The notes under the pieces: model-generated | Databases searched by the model: none | What the model saw: the letters and a program-made list of their open reading frames with translations, nothing else | What the model was told of the DNA's origin: nothing | Translations under genes and position numbers: made by a program | Origin: Brachynemurus nebulosus | Taxonomy: Eukaryota > Arthropoda > Insecta > Neuroptera > Myrmeleontidae | Length of the DNA: 64,000 nucleotides | NCBI GenBank assembly: GCA_035578155.1 | Contig: JAPWDM010000008.1 | Coordinates: forward strand, 28,194,280-28,258,279 | Direction of reading: 5' to 3' | Shown here: positions 45,702 to 58,029 of the stretch, piece by piece | Position numbering within the stretch: position 1 is the first letter of the stretch | How the letters are laid out: each line of letters begins with the position of its first letter

Positions 45702-47603
45702 CAGCTCAAACCAGTAGATTCAGAACCGCGATGTTGCACAAGGGTTCCTTATATTTAACGTAGGATTAAGTAGGATTATATATTAACACTATGAGGCCCG
45801 AGCATTTTCACAGTAAACTTCCCCGAAGCTGACAATATTTTTAAAGAAATTTTATGTAAACAAGTACATAAAATGATTCCACAGAACACTAAATGATTCA
45901 ACATGTATGTGGTTATGCAAGTCAAAATATGAGTACATAGTTATAATTATTTTGATAAAACACACATATACATACAAGCATACAACACACACATACATAC
46001 ATATGTGGATAAAAATGTTATTGTAAATAAAAGATAAACCTAGATATTTTGATGATAAAACACATTATTTTTATATGTACAAAAAATGAAAAGTGTCCGG
46101 TACGTAGTAATAAATTATTTTTATTAGAATAATATAAAATCTTTTTTATAAATATTTTTAAGTTTTGTTTATTTTAAATATTGATCGCGGTCGGCATCTG
46201 CGGATGTTTTGTTTGTTTTCGGATGCCGAAGCCATGGAACTGAAAGTGTTAAGAAGGAATTTTCACGCGGGAAATGAAAGAGGTACTAAAATAATTTTTG
46301 TTACGAGTTTTCTCTCTGAAATAATGTTGACGAGACATTAAATGCCGACATTAGAAACGAGAAATCAATAACCCAATTAACAAAAATATCTGTCACTTGA
46401 TGAGCAAAAAAAAAAGAATTCTGGCTCAAAAAAATTAATAATATCTAGTGTATATTTTCAATTCTCAGAGGGTCAAGGAGTCATGATTCCATGATCTCTT
46501 GACGCCTCGTTGTATACGGGCCTGTATTTTCATGTATGTATAAACAAGTCGATATGTGCGACTTCAGTCTTTTACGCACACACATAGAATATATTACGTT
46601 ACCACTCGCATTCGCATCCGCATTCGCGAATATAAAAACACAATATTCTTTACATCTCTAATGTGTATATGTATATATGTTTGTACACGTGTGTTTGTAT
46701 GAGTGTGTGTAGTATTGTTTAAACTAAAACTCAAAACTAAACAGTTTACGTTTAAGATGAGATAATTTTATAACGAAACATGTAATTCATTTTGTTGTAC
46801 TACCACTTTAAATTATTTCACTCGCTGATGTTCCTATTGTTCCGTCTGTCTATGACTGTGCGCCGCGACGTTAAGACATACATCGTATGAAATAATATGA
46901 ATTTATATACCTATGTACATAAAAGTAATTTTTTATGAAACTAAAACAATTCTTTGTTGTTTCACATAGTGTTTAATTGTTGTGAAAAATTGTTACGACG
47001 AGCGAAGCATACTTTATGCGCATTCTGATTTAATGTGCAATATGCGCCACACAAAATTATTATAGAAAGTTGTCGAAACAAGAGTAGAAATTTAAGTAAT
47101 TATAAATTTTGCATATAAATTTCTTGTACACACATTTTTCTTTTAGTCAAGTTGTGCGGAAAGAAAAAATAAAATTACGTCAAATACGTCTTGCACTAGT
47201 ATTAAGTTAGACAGTGGCGTAACTCAATTCATTGCGATCTGGCGTACCCGCTAGTTCATTCCTCATTGCCATTCTACTCTAGAAACAAGGGTAAGCTGTA
47301 ACAAAAGCGAATAATCCACTACCAGTTTTTTCACTTAATGAAACGATCTCATTGACTATCGCTTATGAACTCAAGATTTTTCTTGATCTAAATACTGAAG
47401 TTAAAATAGAATAAGAGGTAAAGTACTTCTAAAATGATTTAAAAGAATATTATTTGAATATTATTAAGATTTAAAAGAATATTTACTTCTTCTTTGGTTG
47501 TTCAGTACCTACTAAACTATGAAATTATGTCATCTAACAATAAGTTGGCTTTGCATGTTCTGGGTTCTTCAATAGAAATACCTGCTAACAAGATATAAAG
47601 CTA
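45702..47603. other. AT-rich spacer, no gene assigned
   Basis: Holds the GCATTCGCATCCGCATTCGC repeat at 46609-46628 (possible end of the outer element) and a related CGGCATCTGCGGATG patch at 46189-46203. Otherwise nothing recognised. Confidence 0.4.
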
Positions 47604-47611
47604 CTTCAGAC

Positions 47612-48367
47612 TAGAGATGTCGATTTTAAATCGATTAATTGAAGATCGATTAATCGAAGCTTAAAAAATCGATTTTTTTTCGATTTTTTTCATTTGAATC
47701 GATTCATGAATCGATTATTAAAAGTAAGAGATCGACAACCGATTTTTTTGAAAAATAATTTCATTTTTATTTTAATTCTACAAACAAACATGTATTAAAA
47801 AGAAACACCAAAAATGTTATTGTTAGTTGTTGCTGTTTACCCGTTGTGATAACAATGGGTAAAACACCCCATGTGGCTATTATACTCGTATGTATAACTA
47901 TATACGCATTATCTTTTCTAATTAGTTCCAGTACTATCCAATGTGCCAATAGCCAACATGTATACCATATCACCATATAACATATACGTACCTAACATAT
48001 GTACTATGTGTACTACTATGAAGACCATGAATGCAAAAAGAAAGGAAGACCACCCATGTTCCAAGTGATTCCTCTCCTACAAAAGGACTTACATATTTAG
48101 AAAACGTTTTTTTGTCAGTTTGTTTGGAATTTTTAAATAAACTTGGTTTATTCCGTGATATTCGTTCTATATATTCAGTTGCATCATTCCAACTTTTTCC
48201 TACTTTCACCAATCCACGTTTCCTACTTTCATCAAAATTTCGATTTTTTAGATCGATCTTACAGAATCGATTTTTTTTTAGTCGATTATTTTTTTGAATC
48301 GATTTTTTTAATTTCGATTTAAATCGATCCAAAAATCGATCTTTTATTTGGAGAATCGACATCTCTG
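47612..48367. mobile_element. hAT-like element with AGAGATGTCGATT ends
   Basis: Left TAGAGATGTCGATT, right (reverse strand) CAGAGATGTCGATTCTCC. Flanks CTTCAGAC (47604-47611) and CTTCAAAC (48368-48375) are an 8-bp duplication with one change. Both ends are rich in AATCGATT words. The middle has an open frame (minus, 47970-48383) of 137 residues, including WNDATEYIERISRNKPSLF, that I cannot assign to a family; it could be a fragment of the parent element's protein or chance. Confidence 0.65.
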
Positions 48368-48414
48368 CTTCAAACATCATCACACTTCATAAATAATTTT
48401 TGATGAACAGGACT

Positions 48415-48515
48415 ACTGTACCCTAACTACTTTTGGTATAGAACTGCTGTAATCTTACTACTTTTGGCACAGAACGCCTGTGACCTTGCTACTTTTAGTA
48501 TACAATTGCTGTGAA
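48415..48515. repeat. Short tandem, about 47-bp units
   Basis: Three units of CTGTnn-CTnnCTACTTTTGG-tata/caca-GAA, also present at 32040-32110. Confidence 0.55.
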
Positions 48516-48893
48516 TGAACAGTTCAAAACATAACAAGGGGAGGAAAGGCAACCTATTCGCCAATACTAATATTTCGCAAACGGAATGTGAAAATGAAAA
48601 ATGGTAGTAAAAAATCGTCGACTTTATTTTATGAACCCATTTTAACTGTATCCTACAGGATGCGTCACGTGAAAAGTAAATGTTTATCCCGACTTTTCAA
48701 TACAAAAAAAAGCATAGTGCTTCGGATTAATTTGTAATGTACGTGCAAAATTTCGTATTTATAGACGGAATAATGTTGAAATTATAAGGATACGACAGAT
48801 GAACTTGACAAAATATTATAAGAGTTTTGAGATTTTTTTTCTCAATCCTTAAAAATAAAGTACCTGTATTTTCTTGTATACTATAATTTTTAG

Positions 48894-48895
<2 letters not shown>

Positions 48896-48957
<62 letters not shown>
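48896..48957. repeat. (TA)n microsatellite
   Basis: 62 bases of TA; frames through it are not genes. Confidence 0.95.
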
Positions 48958-48958
<1 letters not shown>

Positions 48959-49533
48959 TATGTTCATATATTGATTGTATGATGCTTTTAAAGCACTCAA
49001 AATTTTACATTTATCCGAACAATCCAAAGTTTTATGTATTTTAAAGTAAGCTTTTATGAAGTATAAAGTAAATAAATTGCAATGCAAGTGATAATTCAAA
49101 CTTTTACAATAGTATAAAACTCACAAAGTACCTACAATACATCGTTGTAGTCACGACAGATGAAATTTTCTCTCTAGCTGTATCTAACTTATTGTTTTTC
49201 CTACGTCATTTATTCCCTCTCTGACCGATAGATTTGATCCATCGACGCGTTATGAATATGATTAAGTAATTGGCAGTAGTGAATGTGTTTGTGTGCTACA
49301 CTAAACCTTATGGTTTTGTGGTATTTTTCGTAAATTTGAAGCCTATACAATCAATTCTTACGTCTTGATCAGCTACCAGAGATTAGTGAATTATTTTATT
49401 AAACTCGGAATAAATCGAAAATGTAAAAAATTAATATTTTACTAAAGATTTTCTTGAAGAAATAATTTTACATAGGTATTTTGATTTTTTCCCCAGAAAT
49501 ATTTGACATTGAAAGTAACTAAAGACTATAGTA
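48958..49533. other. AT-rich spacer, nothing recognised
   Basis: No gene or element supported. Confidence 0.45.
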
Positions 49534-50146
49534 CAGTCAATAAAAGCTTAAATTTGTCATTTTGTTCGCAGATTAATATGCTAAAATTGTAGGGTGCTGC
49601 ATTGACGGCAAAGGATACAAAAAAATTGCAAAAGGGTGTAAAATCGAATTTTTCGTCAATATCTCGCGATTTGCTGGGAATATAAAAAAATTCCTAATAC
49701 AAAATTGTAGAGAATTAAATTCCCTACAAGAAAGGTATCAACGTATTGTCGCGTATGTCTTATAGTTTTTGCACAAAATGCATTTAAAGGAGCAACATTT
49801 TTTAAAGAATTATTTATGTATTGATGCATAAATACCTTTTTAAAAATTTTGAAACTTTAAATTTTGTGGAAAAACTATAAGAGATACGCGACAATACGTT
49901 GATACCTTTCTTGTAGGGAATTTAATTCTCTACAATTTTGTATTAGGAATTTTTTTATATTCCCAGCAAATCGCGAGATATTGACGAAAAATTCGATTTT
50001 ACACCCTTTTGCAATTTTTTTGTATCCTTTGCCGTCAATGCAGCACCCTGCAATTTTAGCATATTAATCTACGAACACTTACGGAAATTTACGCGTTGAT
50101 TACAGGTCATCAACTCAAAATGGCAAAGTTAAGCTTTTATTGACTG
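49534..50146. mobile_element. Foldback element with about 270-bp arms
   Basis: Ends CAGTCAATAAAAGCTTAA / CAGTCAATAAAAGCTTAA (reverse strand). Arms are nearly identical through CTGCATTGACGGCAAAGGAT, TATCTCGCGATTTGCTGGGA and CGTATTGTCGC; only a central segment of about 90 bp is single-copy, and the right arm carries a small extra insert near its end. The flanks (CTATAGTA / GACTACTA) give no clean duplication. No coding content. Confidence 0.82.
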
Positions 50147-50149
50147 GAC

Positions 50150-52375
50150 TACTACTCTCCTTTACTAATAAATTAACCTTTTTAAACAAACCATATGGAA
50201 AAATTTTGTTATCTCAAAATGCCGGACTTTTTACTGCCAGTGATAAGTACAGTAGATAAGGTTACCAAAAAAGAAAAAGAAAAAAATCAATGATCCCATT
50301 TCCCAACATCAAAGATGTAAACCCTTGGAATTTACAGAATATAAATTATACTAAGCTATGTTGATAAAATTGAACGTCATTTAGAATTATACCATATTTC
50401 GAAAAATCTTTCACAGATGGCGGTACCTGTACTAGTAAATATATAGGTACATATTACAGCATTTTGAGTCGCCATATTGCAGGACGAGTTAACTCGTCTT
50501 AATCATTTAAAGGTTTAATCATTAAACAAATATCGGTAACAATATTAGTTGGCAAAGTTTTTGATTATCTTTAATTACTTGTCCAACCATTTTCTGTTTT
50601 AATCTACACTTTTAGTAGAAACATAAATGTGAATAGTATGTTTAGCTGAATATTTGCTAGTACTCTTGCAGTCGCATATCTGAGTGGTACTTAAAGGCTT
50701 AGATTTTAAAAAAACGTAAAATTGTAAGAGAGTAACCGAATTTGTAGTTTCGCCCAGCATAAATATTTCTTTGACTACTGAAAAATAGTCAAAAAAATTT
50801 TTCTCTAATCTAATAAAGTAGCTTTTTCGTTTTTTGATATAAAGATACGAGTTATAGCATACTTTCAATAAGCAATCGATTTTTTACATTGTATAGAAGT
50901 GACTTGAAATATGGACTTTTTTCCCCGGAACAGACCAGCCGCAATAAAATAAAATTTGTAGGAATTTCAGTTTGCAACAACTTTGTTTTCAACATTTTTC
51001 CTTAAAAATATATTCCTGGTTATATGTATGGATATGTATGAACTTTATATTTCACCCTATTGGGTGAGCTAGTACCCTTTAGTCTTAAATAAATAACGAA
51101 AAAAGTACTAATTAGTCCAACCAAGGCAAATCATCTCTGCATAAGTATTTCTTTTATTTGTAAGCATTCAACCATGTATAATATAAACATATGATAATTT
51201 ATCGATAAAACTATATGATCGAAATAAAATTTTCTTAGTTTCTATAATTAATAAAAATTTGTCAGGAAACTTTGTCTTATTGTCTACCGTAGTAAGTATA
51301 TGTATATCATCCGTATGTATGATTTACCTATACTTACAGATCGGAGAGCTTAATGCAGCCGTATATCGTCTTGACCAAACTGGATATTCTCCAGGAGCGT
51401 AAAAACAAGTACGACAAATTAAAAAATCAGAATAAACTGTAATTTCAAAATCGATTGTATTGTTTTTATGTTTACACAACGGAAAATATTATATTCGGTC
51501 AAGAGTAGCACATATTATTCACATATGAATGTTCAACAAATCAGTAGCTTCTGAAGATTAAATAAAATTTTATTTATCACACAGAGGCCGCTTTTAAGAA
51601 ATTATATTATGAACTTTATTCAAATCTAACAGGATGATTTATTAGCTGCACTAAATTTTCCGGGCTATACTTATAGTGAAACCAATGGGATATAAGCATG
51701 TATCCACTGTGTTCTTTCCGTAATTTCTATATTCTAAATGAACAGTAAACAGTTACAACGGAAGAGTTGAGAAGAACCTAGTAAGAATGGGAAGCAAGTT
51801 TAAATAAATAATAGTTCGATTATATAAAACATATAATGCAATAAGTACAGTAAACAAACAGATCCCTCTGTGAATTGGAAAGTTAAATTAACGTAGTAGT
51901 AAATTACAGTTATCTGTGAAATAATCTTACTATTTATTCAATAGTCCAACAAGCAACTTGGTACCACTCCCATCTAATATTATTCCATTACGTCGAAACA
52001 GATTACACAAGAAAGCTCTGACTTGTTACAGATGCTCAATATTCTTTACACATACATATATTTTGTATACATGTACCTATATAATATACCGGAAGGAGGT
52101 TGACGCCGGAAGTTGAAAAATCTTTTTGTATTTCAGATATCAGATGGCTATTATACCCAAATTGTTCCACTGCATTGAGATTAGTAATTTCTCCATCAAA
52201 AAGTCAATTATTTAATTAGTTTAAATAAACAATTTTTTTAAAGTATTTTAATGGTCAAAATCTTGTCAGCATAATGCTTTTTCAAATAAATTTCTAACAC
52301 CAATAAAATGTTTCTAATTTACTTCATCTAATTTAAAAGTTGAATATTCACTTTTCTGAGTTATAAATTAAAATA
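50150..52375. other. AT-rich spacer, nothing recognised
   Basis: Over 2 kb without a recognised gene or element. The minus frame 50599-50868 has no family features. Confidence 0.45.
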
Positions 52376-52377
52376 TA

Positions 52378-53976
52378 CTACTCAAAACAAAATAAAGGCC
52401 ACTCATGTTTTGCTTCATAAGTTTATTTTTATATAAGTTACAGTATAAGGTATGCTTACATTTAATTAAGGAACTAATTTTTTACTAAATAAAATTAATT
52501 TTAATAAGATTAAATAAAAAATTAATCCATAATTACATTTTTTTAGGATTTTATCATTTTTATAGTCATTTTTACAGTCATCAACAAACGTTCACGCTTT
52601 GAGTAAAAGCACACATTATGCAACTTTTCGGTGATTTAATATCGAGTATGCCCTCCCCTTTTTAAAACACATTCTTGAAGCCTCCTCGGCATGCTTTCAA
52701 TAAGATGCCTAACGGTTTCATCAGGAATCTCCTCCCAACATCTTCTCAAGACATCAATCAGTTGTTGTTGGGTGTGCACATCCTCTCCGGCTGCTCTGAC
52801 TCGCCGTTTTAATTGATCTCAAAGATGTTCTATTGGGTTCAAGTCAGGGCTATTTGCAGGCCACGGTAAAACCTGTATATTAGCCTCCCTAAGGACAGTT
52901 GTCGTCGCTCGAGCGGTATGCGCTCGGGCATTATCCTGCATCAGGATAAATCCGTCGGCCGCTCGTTGTGCAAAGGGGATCACATGGGGTCTGACAATCT
53001 GTTAGATGTAACTTTGAGCCGTTACAGTACCCTCGTTCAGGAAAACAAGCTCAGTTTTGCCTTGCAAACTAATTCCACCCCAGACCATGACATTAGGACC
53101 GCCAAATCTGTCGCGTTCATGAATGTGACGATCAGAAAACCTTTCCCCACTTCTTCTCCACACTCTTACACGTCGATCGTCACTAAGAAACTTCACCTTG
53201 CACTCATCCGAGAAGAGTACGTGACGCCATTCCTCCAAGCCCCATTCAAGGTGTTCACGTGCAAATCTTAAACGGTTTGCACGATGCGCTCCGGTCAGTT
53301 TGGTACGGATTACTGGTCTTCTTGAACGTTGTTGGTCTTCATGCAAACGATTTCGTATGGTCTGATTACTGACAACAGTACAAGTAGATCGATGTAAGCG
53401 ATTTTGCAGAGTACCTGCGGTAACAGTTGGCTCACGTCGTGCACACAGTCGAATGTAATGGTCTTCACGGGCAGTGGTAGCACGAACTCTTCCTGAGCCA
53501 CGGCGCCGGGTTACACTACCGGTCTGCTGATACCGATTCCAAACATTTTGAATAGCCCTTCGTGAACAACCCAACTGCAGAGCCACGGAATGTTGAGATT
53601 GACCACCCTCAATCATCGTTACGGCTCTGGTAGCAGTAGCTTCGTCCATATGGTGTCGAATTCTCGGCATTCTAAAAATAAATGATTGAATAACACGCCA
53701 AACTTCAAAAAACAACCTCAGCAATCAATAATCTAGCGCAAACTGATTTAAAATCAAATTCAAAAAAATAAGTAAAACTAACCACTTGACGCTGTGCGAG
53801 ACAAAAAAACCTTTAAATCTTCCCCTCAACAATAATATCACTTAAACCTAACTGTTATCATTTACTCAACCACTTAATATCATAACAGTCATTTAGAAAA
53901 GTTATTTTGACGTGGATCGACATAAATCAGTTTTAAAATACAAACTTTCAAGTGGCCCTTATTTTGTTTTGAGGAG
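52378..53976 (-). mobile_element. Full-length Tc1 element (DD34E)
   Basis: TA at 52376-52377 and 53977-53978 flank a 1,599-bp element with ends CTACTCAAAACAAAATAA and CTCCTCAAAACAAAATAA, then GGGCCACT-like inner bases. Length, TA target and transposase all fit the Tc1 family. Apart from two nonsense changes in the transposase it looks complete. Confidence 0.92.
52636..53670 (-). pseudogene. Tc1 transposase with two in-frame stops
   Basis: Starts at the ATG 53670-53668 (MPRIRHHMDEA), chosen over an upstream ATG because the peptide before it has no family resemblance. The paired-like N-terminal HTH (GGQSQHSVALQLGCSRRAIQ, then RRRGSGR) binds the TIR. The catalytic domain follows: FSDE (first Asp), VWGGIS, then QDNARAH (second Asp) and NPIEHL (Glu), with exactly 34 residues between the last two, i.e. 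DD34E. The whole frame is 344 codons, usual for Tc1. Stops at 52999-53001 (TAA) and 52819-52821 (TGA, where Trp is usual) cut it. No frameshift, so inactivation is recent and mild. It would not make active enzyme; copies could only move in trans. Confidence 0.92.
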
Positions 53977-53978
53977 TA

Positions 53979-54650
53979 TATATTAAAATCAAATTATGTA
54001 CTATTAAAACATATTTGTATGTCGTTTACATATATTTAAGGATTTTGACAGATGAATATTGTTATAAATAAACAAAATACTTTAATAGCTATTCAAAAAA
54101 AATTAGTATTCAGCTTTTAAATTAAATAGAAAAAATTGGAAGCAATTTACTGTCATAAAGAAATTATTAATGACTAATATAGAAGTATTTAAATGAGCGG
54201 CGATCCTAATAAACGGTTATAAACCTACTTTTCGCTTTGACTACTTAAAGCTCGGACCCGCTATAAATTCTAAAAAATATCCGTAACTACAGTTTCAAAT
54301 TTTCATGTTTTTAATCAATATTATTCTAGTTTTTTAAGGAAAAAATCCATTTTGCAGCATCCTGCATAATATATCAGATATACGTGAATGCATTATCTTT
54401 GTGCACAAAGTTTTCAACACTAGCGCTGAGAAACTCTGACTTAATGCGTACGTAACACAAACTTGACGAACTTTTTCACATTTAATTGTTTTTTATTTTT
54501 GTTAGTATGAAATATTGCTGTGGTTGATATTAAAAAAACTCACCCTGTACTGCAGCACTGTGGAAGCAATATCAATCCAGCATATATAGATGTAATATAT
54601 GTACACAAATACACAAACTGGAAATGTGATGTGTTAGAATAGTTTGTTGT
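53979..54650. other. AT-rich spacer with one solo terminus
   Basis: 54433-54478 repeats the block at 32632-32676. AAACTCACCCTGTA at 54538-54551 is the mirror of the terminus at 28-44 and may be a solo end of that family. Confidence 0.4.
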
Positions 54651-54707
54651 CTATATCAGCGTTTCCTAAACTTTTTTTATTGGGGAGCATTTTTTAAATA
54701 CAAAAAA

Positions 54708-55623
54708 TTTTAAGGGGAGGTTTACTTGAGCGTCGTTAAAAAAATCGACTTTTTTTTGCAGAAATTGGTAGCTAATTATGTGTAGAATATGTTCCCAAAG
54801 TGATTTTACTGAAAGTAATTTAAGGGAAGGTTTATTTGAGACTTGATCAAAAAATCGATTTTTTTGCCGAAATTGATAGCAAATTATGTGTAGAATATTT
54901 TCCCAAAGTGATTTTGCTAAAAATAATTTTAAAAAAAAATTTTGCACATTAACCGAATCCAGCTTTCTATAAAAAAAAAAAAACTTAAAAAACGTAGTTC
55001 ACGCAATAATATGAGTATTAAATATACAATTTTGAAAATACGTTTCTTTATATATATACTTATTTTATAATATCTCGGAACCACATTTTTGGAACTGGTT
55101 GACACGATAACTCAAAAACTATTCGATGGATCCTTTTTTTAATTTTTTATTTTAAAGATAATTCAGTTTTCCGGCACCTATACCTAAGTCCGATACACTT
55201 TCAATATTTTTTATATTTTTTATTTTACTTTAAAGAGCGAAAAATAAAACAAAATTCGTAATCAAAAGTTCACACATCCGCCATTTTTTTTTCTTTCAAC
55301 AATTTATTGATATTATAGGTATATAGGTGCCGATACTCTTCATACCTATATTTTATAAATCTTTTTTGTCTTTGGATTTCAGTGGTTTATTACCGGCGCT
55401 ATGATGTCAATCAACAAGGCATCAAATTTTCGGATCGTCACACTGCACTATCTATGGGCAATTTTTTATATTTTTCTTTGAAAAAAATTTTTTTTTTTGA
55501 TAGTTTAATACTTAATAAATATGTGTACAAAATTTGAAATTTATATTTACTTCCGTTCTTTAGAAAAAAATTCCAGAAAAATACATAATTTTTAAGGACT
55601 CTCAAGTAAACCTCCCCTTAAAG
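54708..55623. mobile_element. Inverted-repeat element with internal 120-bp duplication
   Basis: AAGGGGAGGTTTACTTGAG at 54712-54730 matches the reverse complement at about 55601-55620. Inside, 54711-54830 is repeated directly from 54831 (AAATTGGTAGC/AAATTGATAGC, AATTATGTGTAGAATAT, TCCCAAAGTGATTTT). Some sequence at 54657 (CAGCGTTTCCTAAAC) resembles a hAT end, but no partner was found. Confidence 0.55.
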
Positions 55624-55751
55624 AACACTTTAGTATCGGTCTTTATTAAATATATTACGCGTGCAATTTAAACTAATATGTATATGTTATAACGATAATG
55701 GGATTTTATGTTCATTTTTGAGTTCTTAGAGATGCCATCCACATCATGCAA

Positions 55752-55807
55752 TGCACAATTTGCATCAACCAAGTGTAAAGATTCACTTGGTTGATGCAAA
55801 TTGTGCA
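55752..55807. repeat. Perfect 24-bp hairpin, 8-base loop
   Basis: TGCACAATTTGCATCAACCAAGTG is mirrored exactly (55752-55775 and 55784-55807) around the loop TAAAGATT. CATCATG and CATGATG a little further out extend the fold with a bulge. It could be a microRNA-like precursor or a tiny MITE; no target duplication seen. Confidence 0.75.
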
Positions 55808-55809
55808 TT

Positions 55810-56380
55810 ACAATTAGATTACATGATGGATTTACAAGTTTAATCGATGGTGTTTTTTTAGTACCTACTAGAATTTATAACAGAGAGATATCTGCGACAT
55901 TGAGAATAACTAACTAGTGACCTTTCATCCAGTAAAAACAGGGAAATTATCGTGGAAAGGTAAATACCGCTAGAACGTTTACAATTTGTGGAAATACCTA
56001 ATGTTTTGTTTAAAAAAATAGTTTGAATAACAACATTTTGGCAATGCGTGATTTGCCTCCAATAGAATATTTTGTTTAAGAAAATGTAAAAATTCTAACT
56101 TATGCTGATAAACTATCAACAACTGACGCTTTCAAAGTCAACATAATTCATGTCATTACCGAAATAGGACACTAGTGTCTTGATAATGTTGTTCAAATTA
56201 GACTGACGGAATACTAAAAATTACTTTTAAACAATAAATGACATAAAACCTGCTTTTTAAACTTTAAAAAAAAATAAAGTAAAAGACTGGCAGTTTCTGG
56301 CAGGTCATGACCTCCAACACAACTTACTTTCTAAACAACACAATTTACTTCCCAAATTTTTTTTTAAGGAATTGTTATAA
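55810..56380. other. AT-rich spacer, nothing recognised
   Basis: No gene or element supported. Confidence 0.45.
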
Positions 56381-56996
56381 ATTGAAGAGGTGGATTCCAA
56401 AAGGCGCTAAGTCTTTTTTTTGTCAAATGTGAGATTTTAGTTGATGCAGAATGTTCAAGTCCAGCTCTACACGATTTTCGTAGTGCCACTCTTCAAAATG
56501 AGCTTAGCCTACTGTAAAATGAATGATGAAAAATGGAATGTTTTCCAAAAAAGCGCTAAGTCAGTGACAGTTTTATTTCAATACGCTCTAAGTCAAATTT
56601 ACTCGTAAACCATTGCATTTTTTTTTTTTTCAATAATAGCTGGTATTTTTTTTCAAATTTGCTTGTAGACAGATTTTCTGTTATGTCAAACACATGAAAT
56701 ACTAATAATGCACTGTTTAAAATGTTTCTTGAATAAAATATATTTGTATTTAAACAAACTAGGTTTATTTTAACCAACTCAACTCAACTTTTTAAAGGTT
56801 TTTTTTCAATATAATCTATTGAAAATTATATGTATAAATAAGAACAAATAAATAACATCAATAATAATTATTATCTAAGAACTTGAAAATAATTTAAACA
56901 GATTACTACATTTGCCTACCTAAATATGTAGTTTTTTACATTTCCTGAAAAATTGCTAAAAGTGACTTAGCGCGTTTTGGAATCCACCTCTTCAAT
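56381..56996. mobile_element. MITE with GAAGAGGTGGATTCCAAAA ends
   Basis: ATTGAAGAGGTGGATTCC and AAAAGGCGCTAAGTC at 56381-56414 are mirrored at 56962-56996. The word GCGCTAAGTC occurs again at 56552 and, as CGCTCTAAGTC, at 56583. 616 bp, no protein features. Confidence 0.7.
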
Positions 56997-56999
56997 TGT

Positions 57000-57505
57000 G
57001 TTAGACAAATAGAATACTACGTTATTCTTTAACCGCATTTTCATAATTTTTTTGCAGAACATTCAATCACCGTTTGCGAACAACCAATGTTCCATGGAAC
57101 ATAGTTTCGCAAACGCTGGTCTACAGTCTCGTCACTCGTCAGCAATACTTACAGATACGAAACAGTAAGGGATAGTTCAGTTGAACATGACATATTTGCC
57201 AATATTTATAATGGAATTAACTTTAACACCACTGATCGAGCCTCACTCTTAATATTACTTTAAATGAACGAAATCTACAATGACAAAATTGATTATACTA
57301 CTGGCTAAAAGCGACATTGACTATCGAAGTTTAATACATATTCAAATTTTATGAATAGAAATGAATGTATGTATGATATAGGTAAATTATTTGATACACT
57401 ATTAAATAGCATTAAAAGTTATTTTGATAGTAGCTTTTACTAGCAACCTCGTTCGTGTTAAATTAGCTAAATTTTTTATTAACTTTACAACTTACAGTTC
57501 TTAAA
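57000..57505. other. AT-rich spacer, nothing recognised
   Basis: A short inverted pair GTTTGCGAAC / GTTTCGCAAACG around TCCATGGA at 57073-57118 is the only structure seen. Confidence 0.4.
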
Positions 57506-57509
57506 TTTA

Positions 57510-57605
57510 GGGATTAGGACGTTTCGCGGTGGTTTCAGTATCGAATCATTTCGTTATTAGACCATTTTATCGTCGGACCATTCGGTCACCGAGACATTTC
57601 GTCTC
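57510..57605. repeat. Degenerate 'GACCATTTCGTC' repeat patch
   Basis: Words of the form (G)ACnATTTCGTC(G/T) recur: GACGTTTCGCGG, ATCATTTCGTTA, GACCATTTTATCGTC, GACCATTCGGTCACC, GACATTTCGTCTCGG. A decayed short-unit repeat. Confidence 0.5.
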
Positions 57606-57788
57606 GGAAAAACTGCGGCTTTTTCATTAACAAAAAACAAATTTTCATTAATTTTTTGTTTTTCTAAAATTTATTAGCTCGAACACTATTTTAAATTTTA
57701 AAGTTCTAACTCGATTGGAAGTTCCCTGGATTTTCTATAATCTAGTCAGTCAATAAGTGTCAAAAACTGTGAATTTTGTACACTAGTA

Positions 57789-58027
57789 ACGTAAAAGCCC
57801 CCATTATGGAACGGTATCTAATATTGGAACAGTTTTGACATTTACATATTAATAAAGTTATTTCTGAAAGAAACGTCTGATAACAAAAATTATTATTAAT
57901 GCAGTGATTGCTTTTCAATTTAAATTCACCTCGCATTAATGTTTCTTTACTTAATTAAAGAAATAAATATGTAAATGTCAAAACTGTTCCAGTATTAGAT
58001 ACCGTCCCATAATGGGGGCTTTTACGT
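57789..58027. mobile_element. MITE, same family as 36891-37036
   Basis: TA at 57787-57788 and 58028-58029. Ends ACGTAAAAGCCCCCATTATG / ACGTAAAAGCCCCCATTATG (reverse strand) and inner GGAACAGTTTTGACATTTAC on both arms. 239 bp; the central loop is AT-rich. Confidence 0.78.
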
Positions 58028-58029
58028 TA

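Larger units (their letters stand above)
40746..46662. mobile_element. Possible outermost hAT-like element (speculative)
   Basis: TAGAGATGTAATAAATATT followed by GCATTCGC/GCATCCG words near 40746-40790 is mirrored on the other strand by TTAGAGATGTAAAGAATATT with GCGAATGCGGATGCGAATGC at 46606-46662. ATGTGTAG and ATGTGTAT lie just outside the two ends. AGAGATG ends are seen in hAT elements (compare 47612). The 5.9-kb span contains the pogo-like element. The pairing of these two ends is an inference. Confidence 0.3.

Noticed and set aside
46606..46640. GCATTCGCATCCGCATTCGC as a telomeric or gene-related repeat
   Set aside because: Does not match known insect telomere units; better explained as the subterminal repeat of a hAT-like end.
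48031..48297. Plus-strand frame of 88 residues
   Set aside because: Antisense to a longer minus frame in the hAT-like element, and biased by AATCGATT repeats.
52918..53271. Plus-strand frame of 117 residues
   Set aside because: Antisense shadow of the Tc1 transposase; no family features of its own. The minus frame at 53310-53501 is likewise an out-of-frame shadow.
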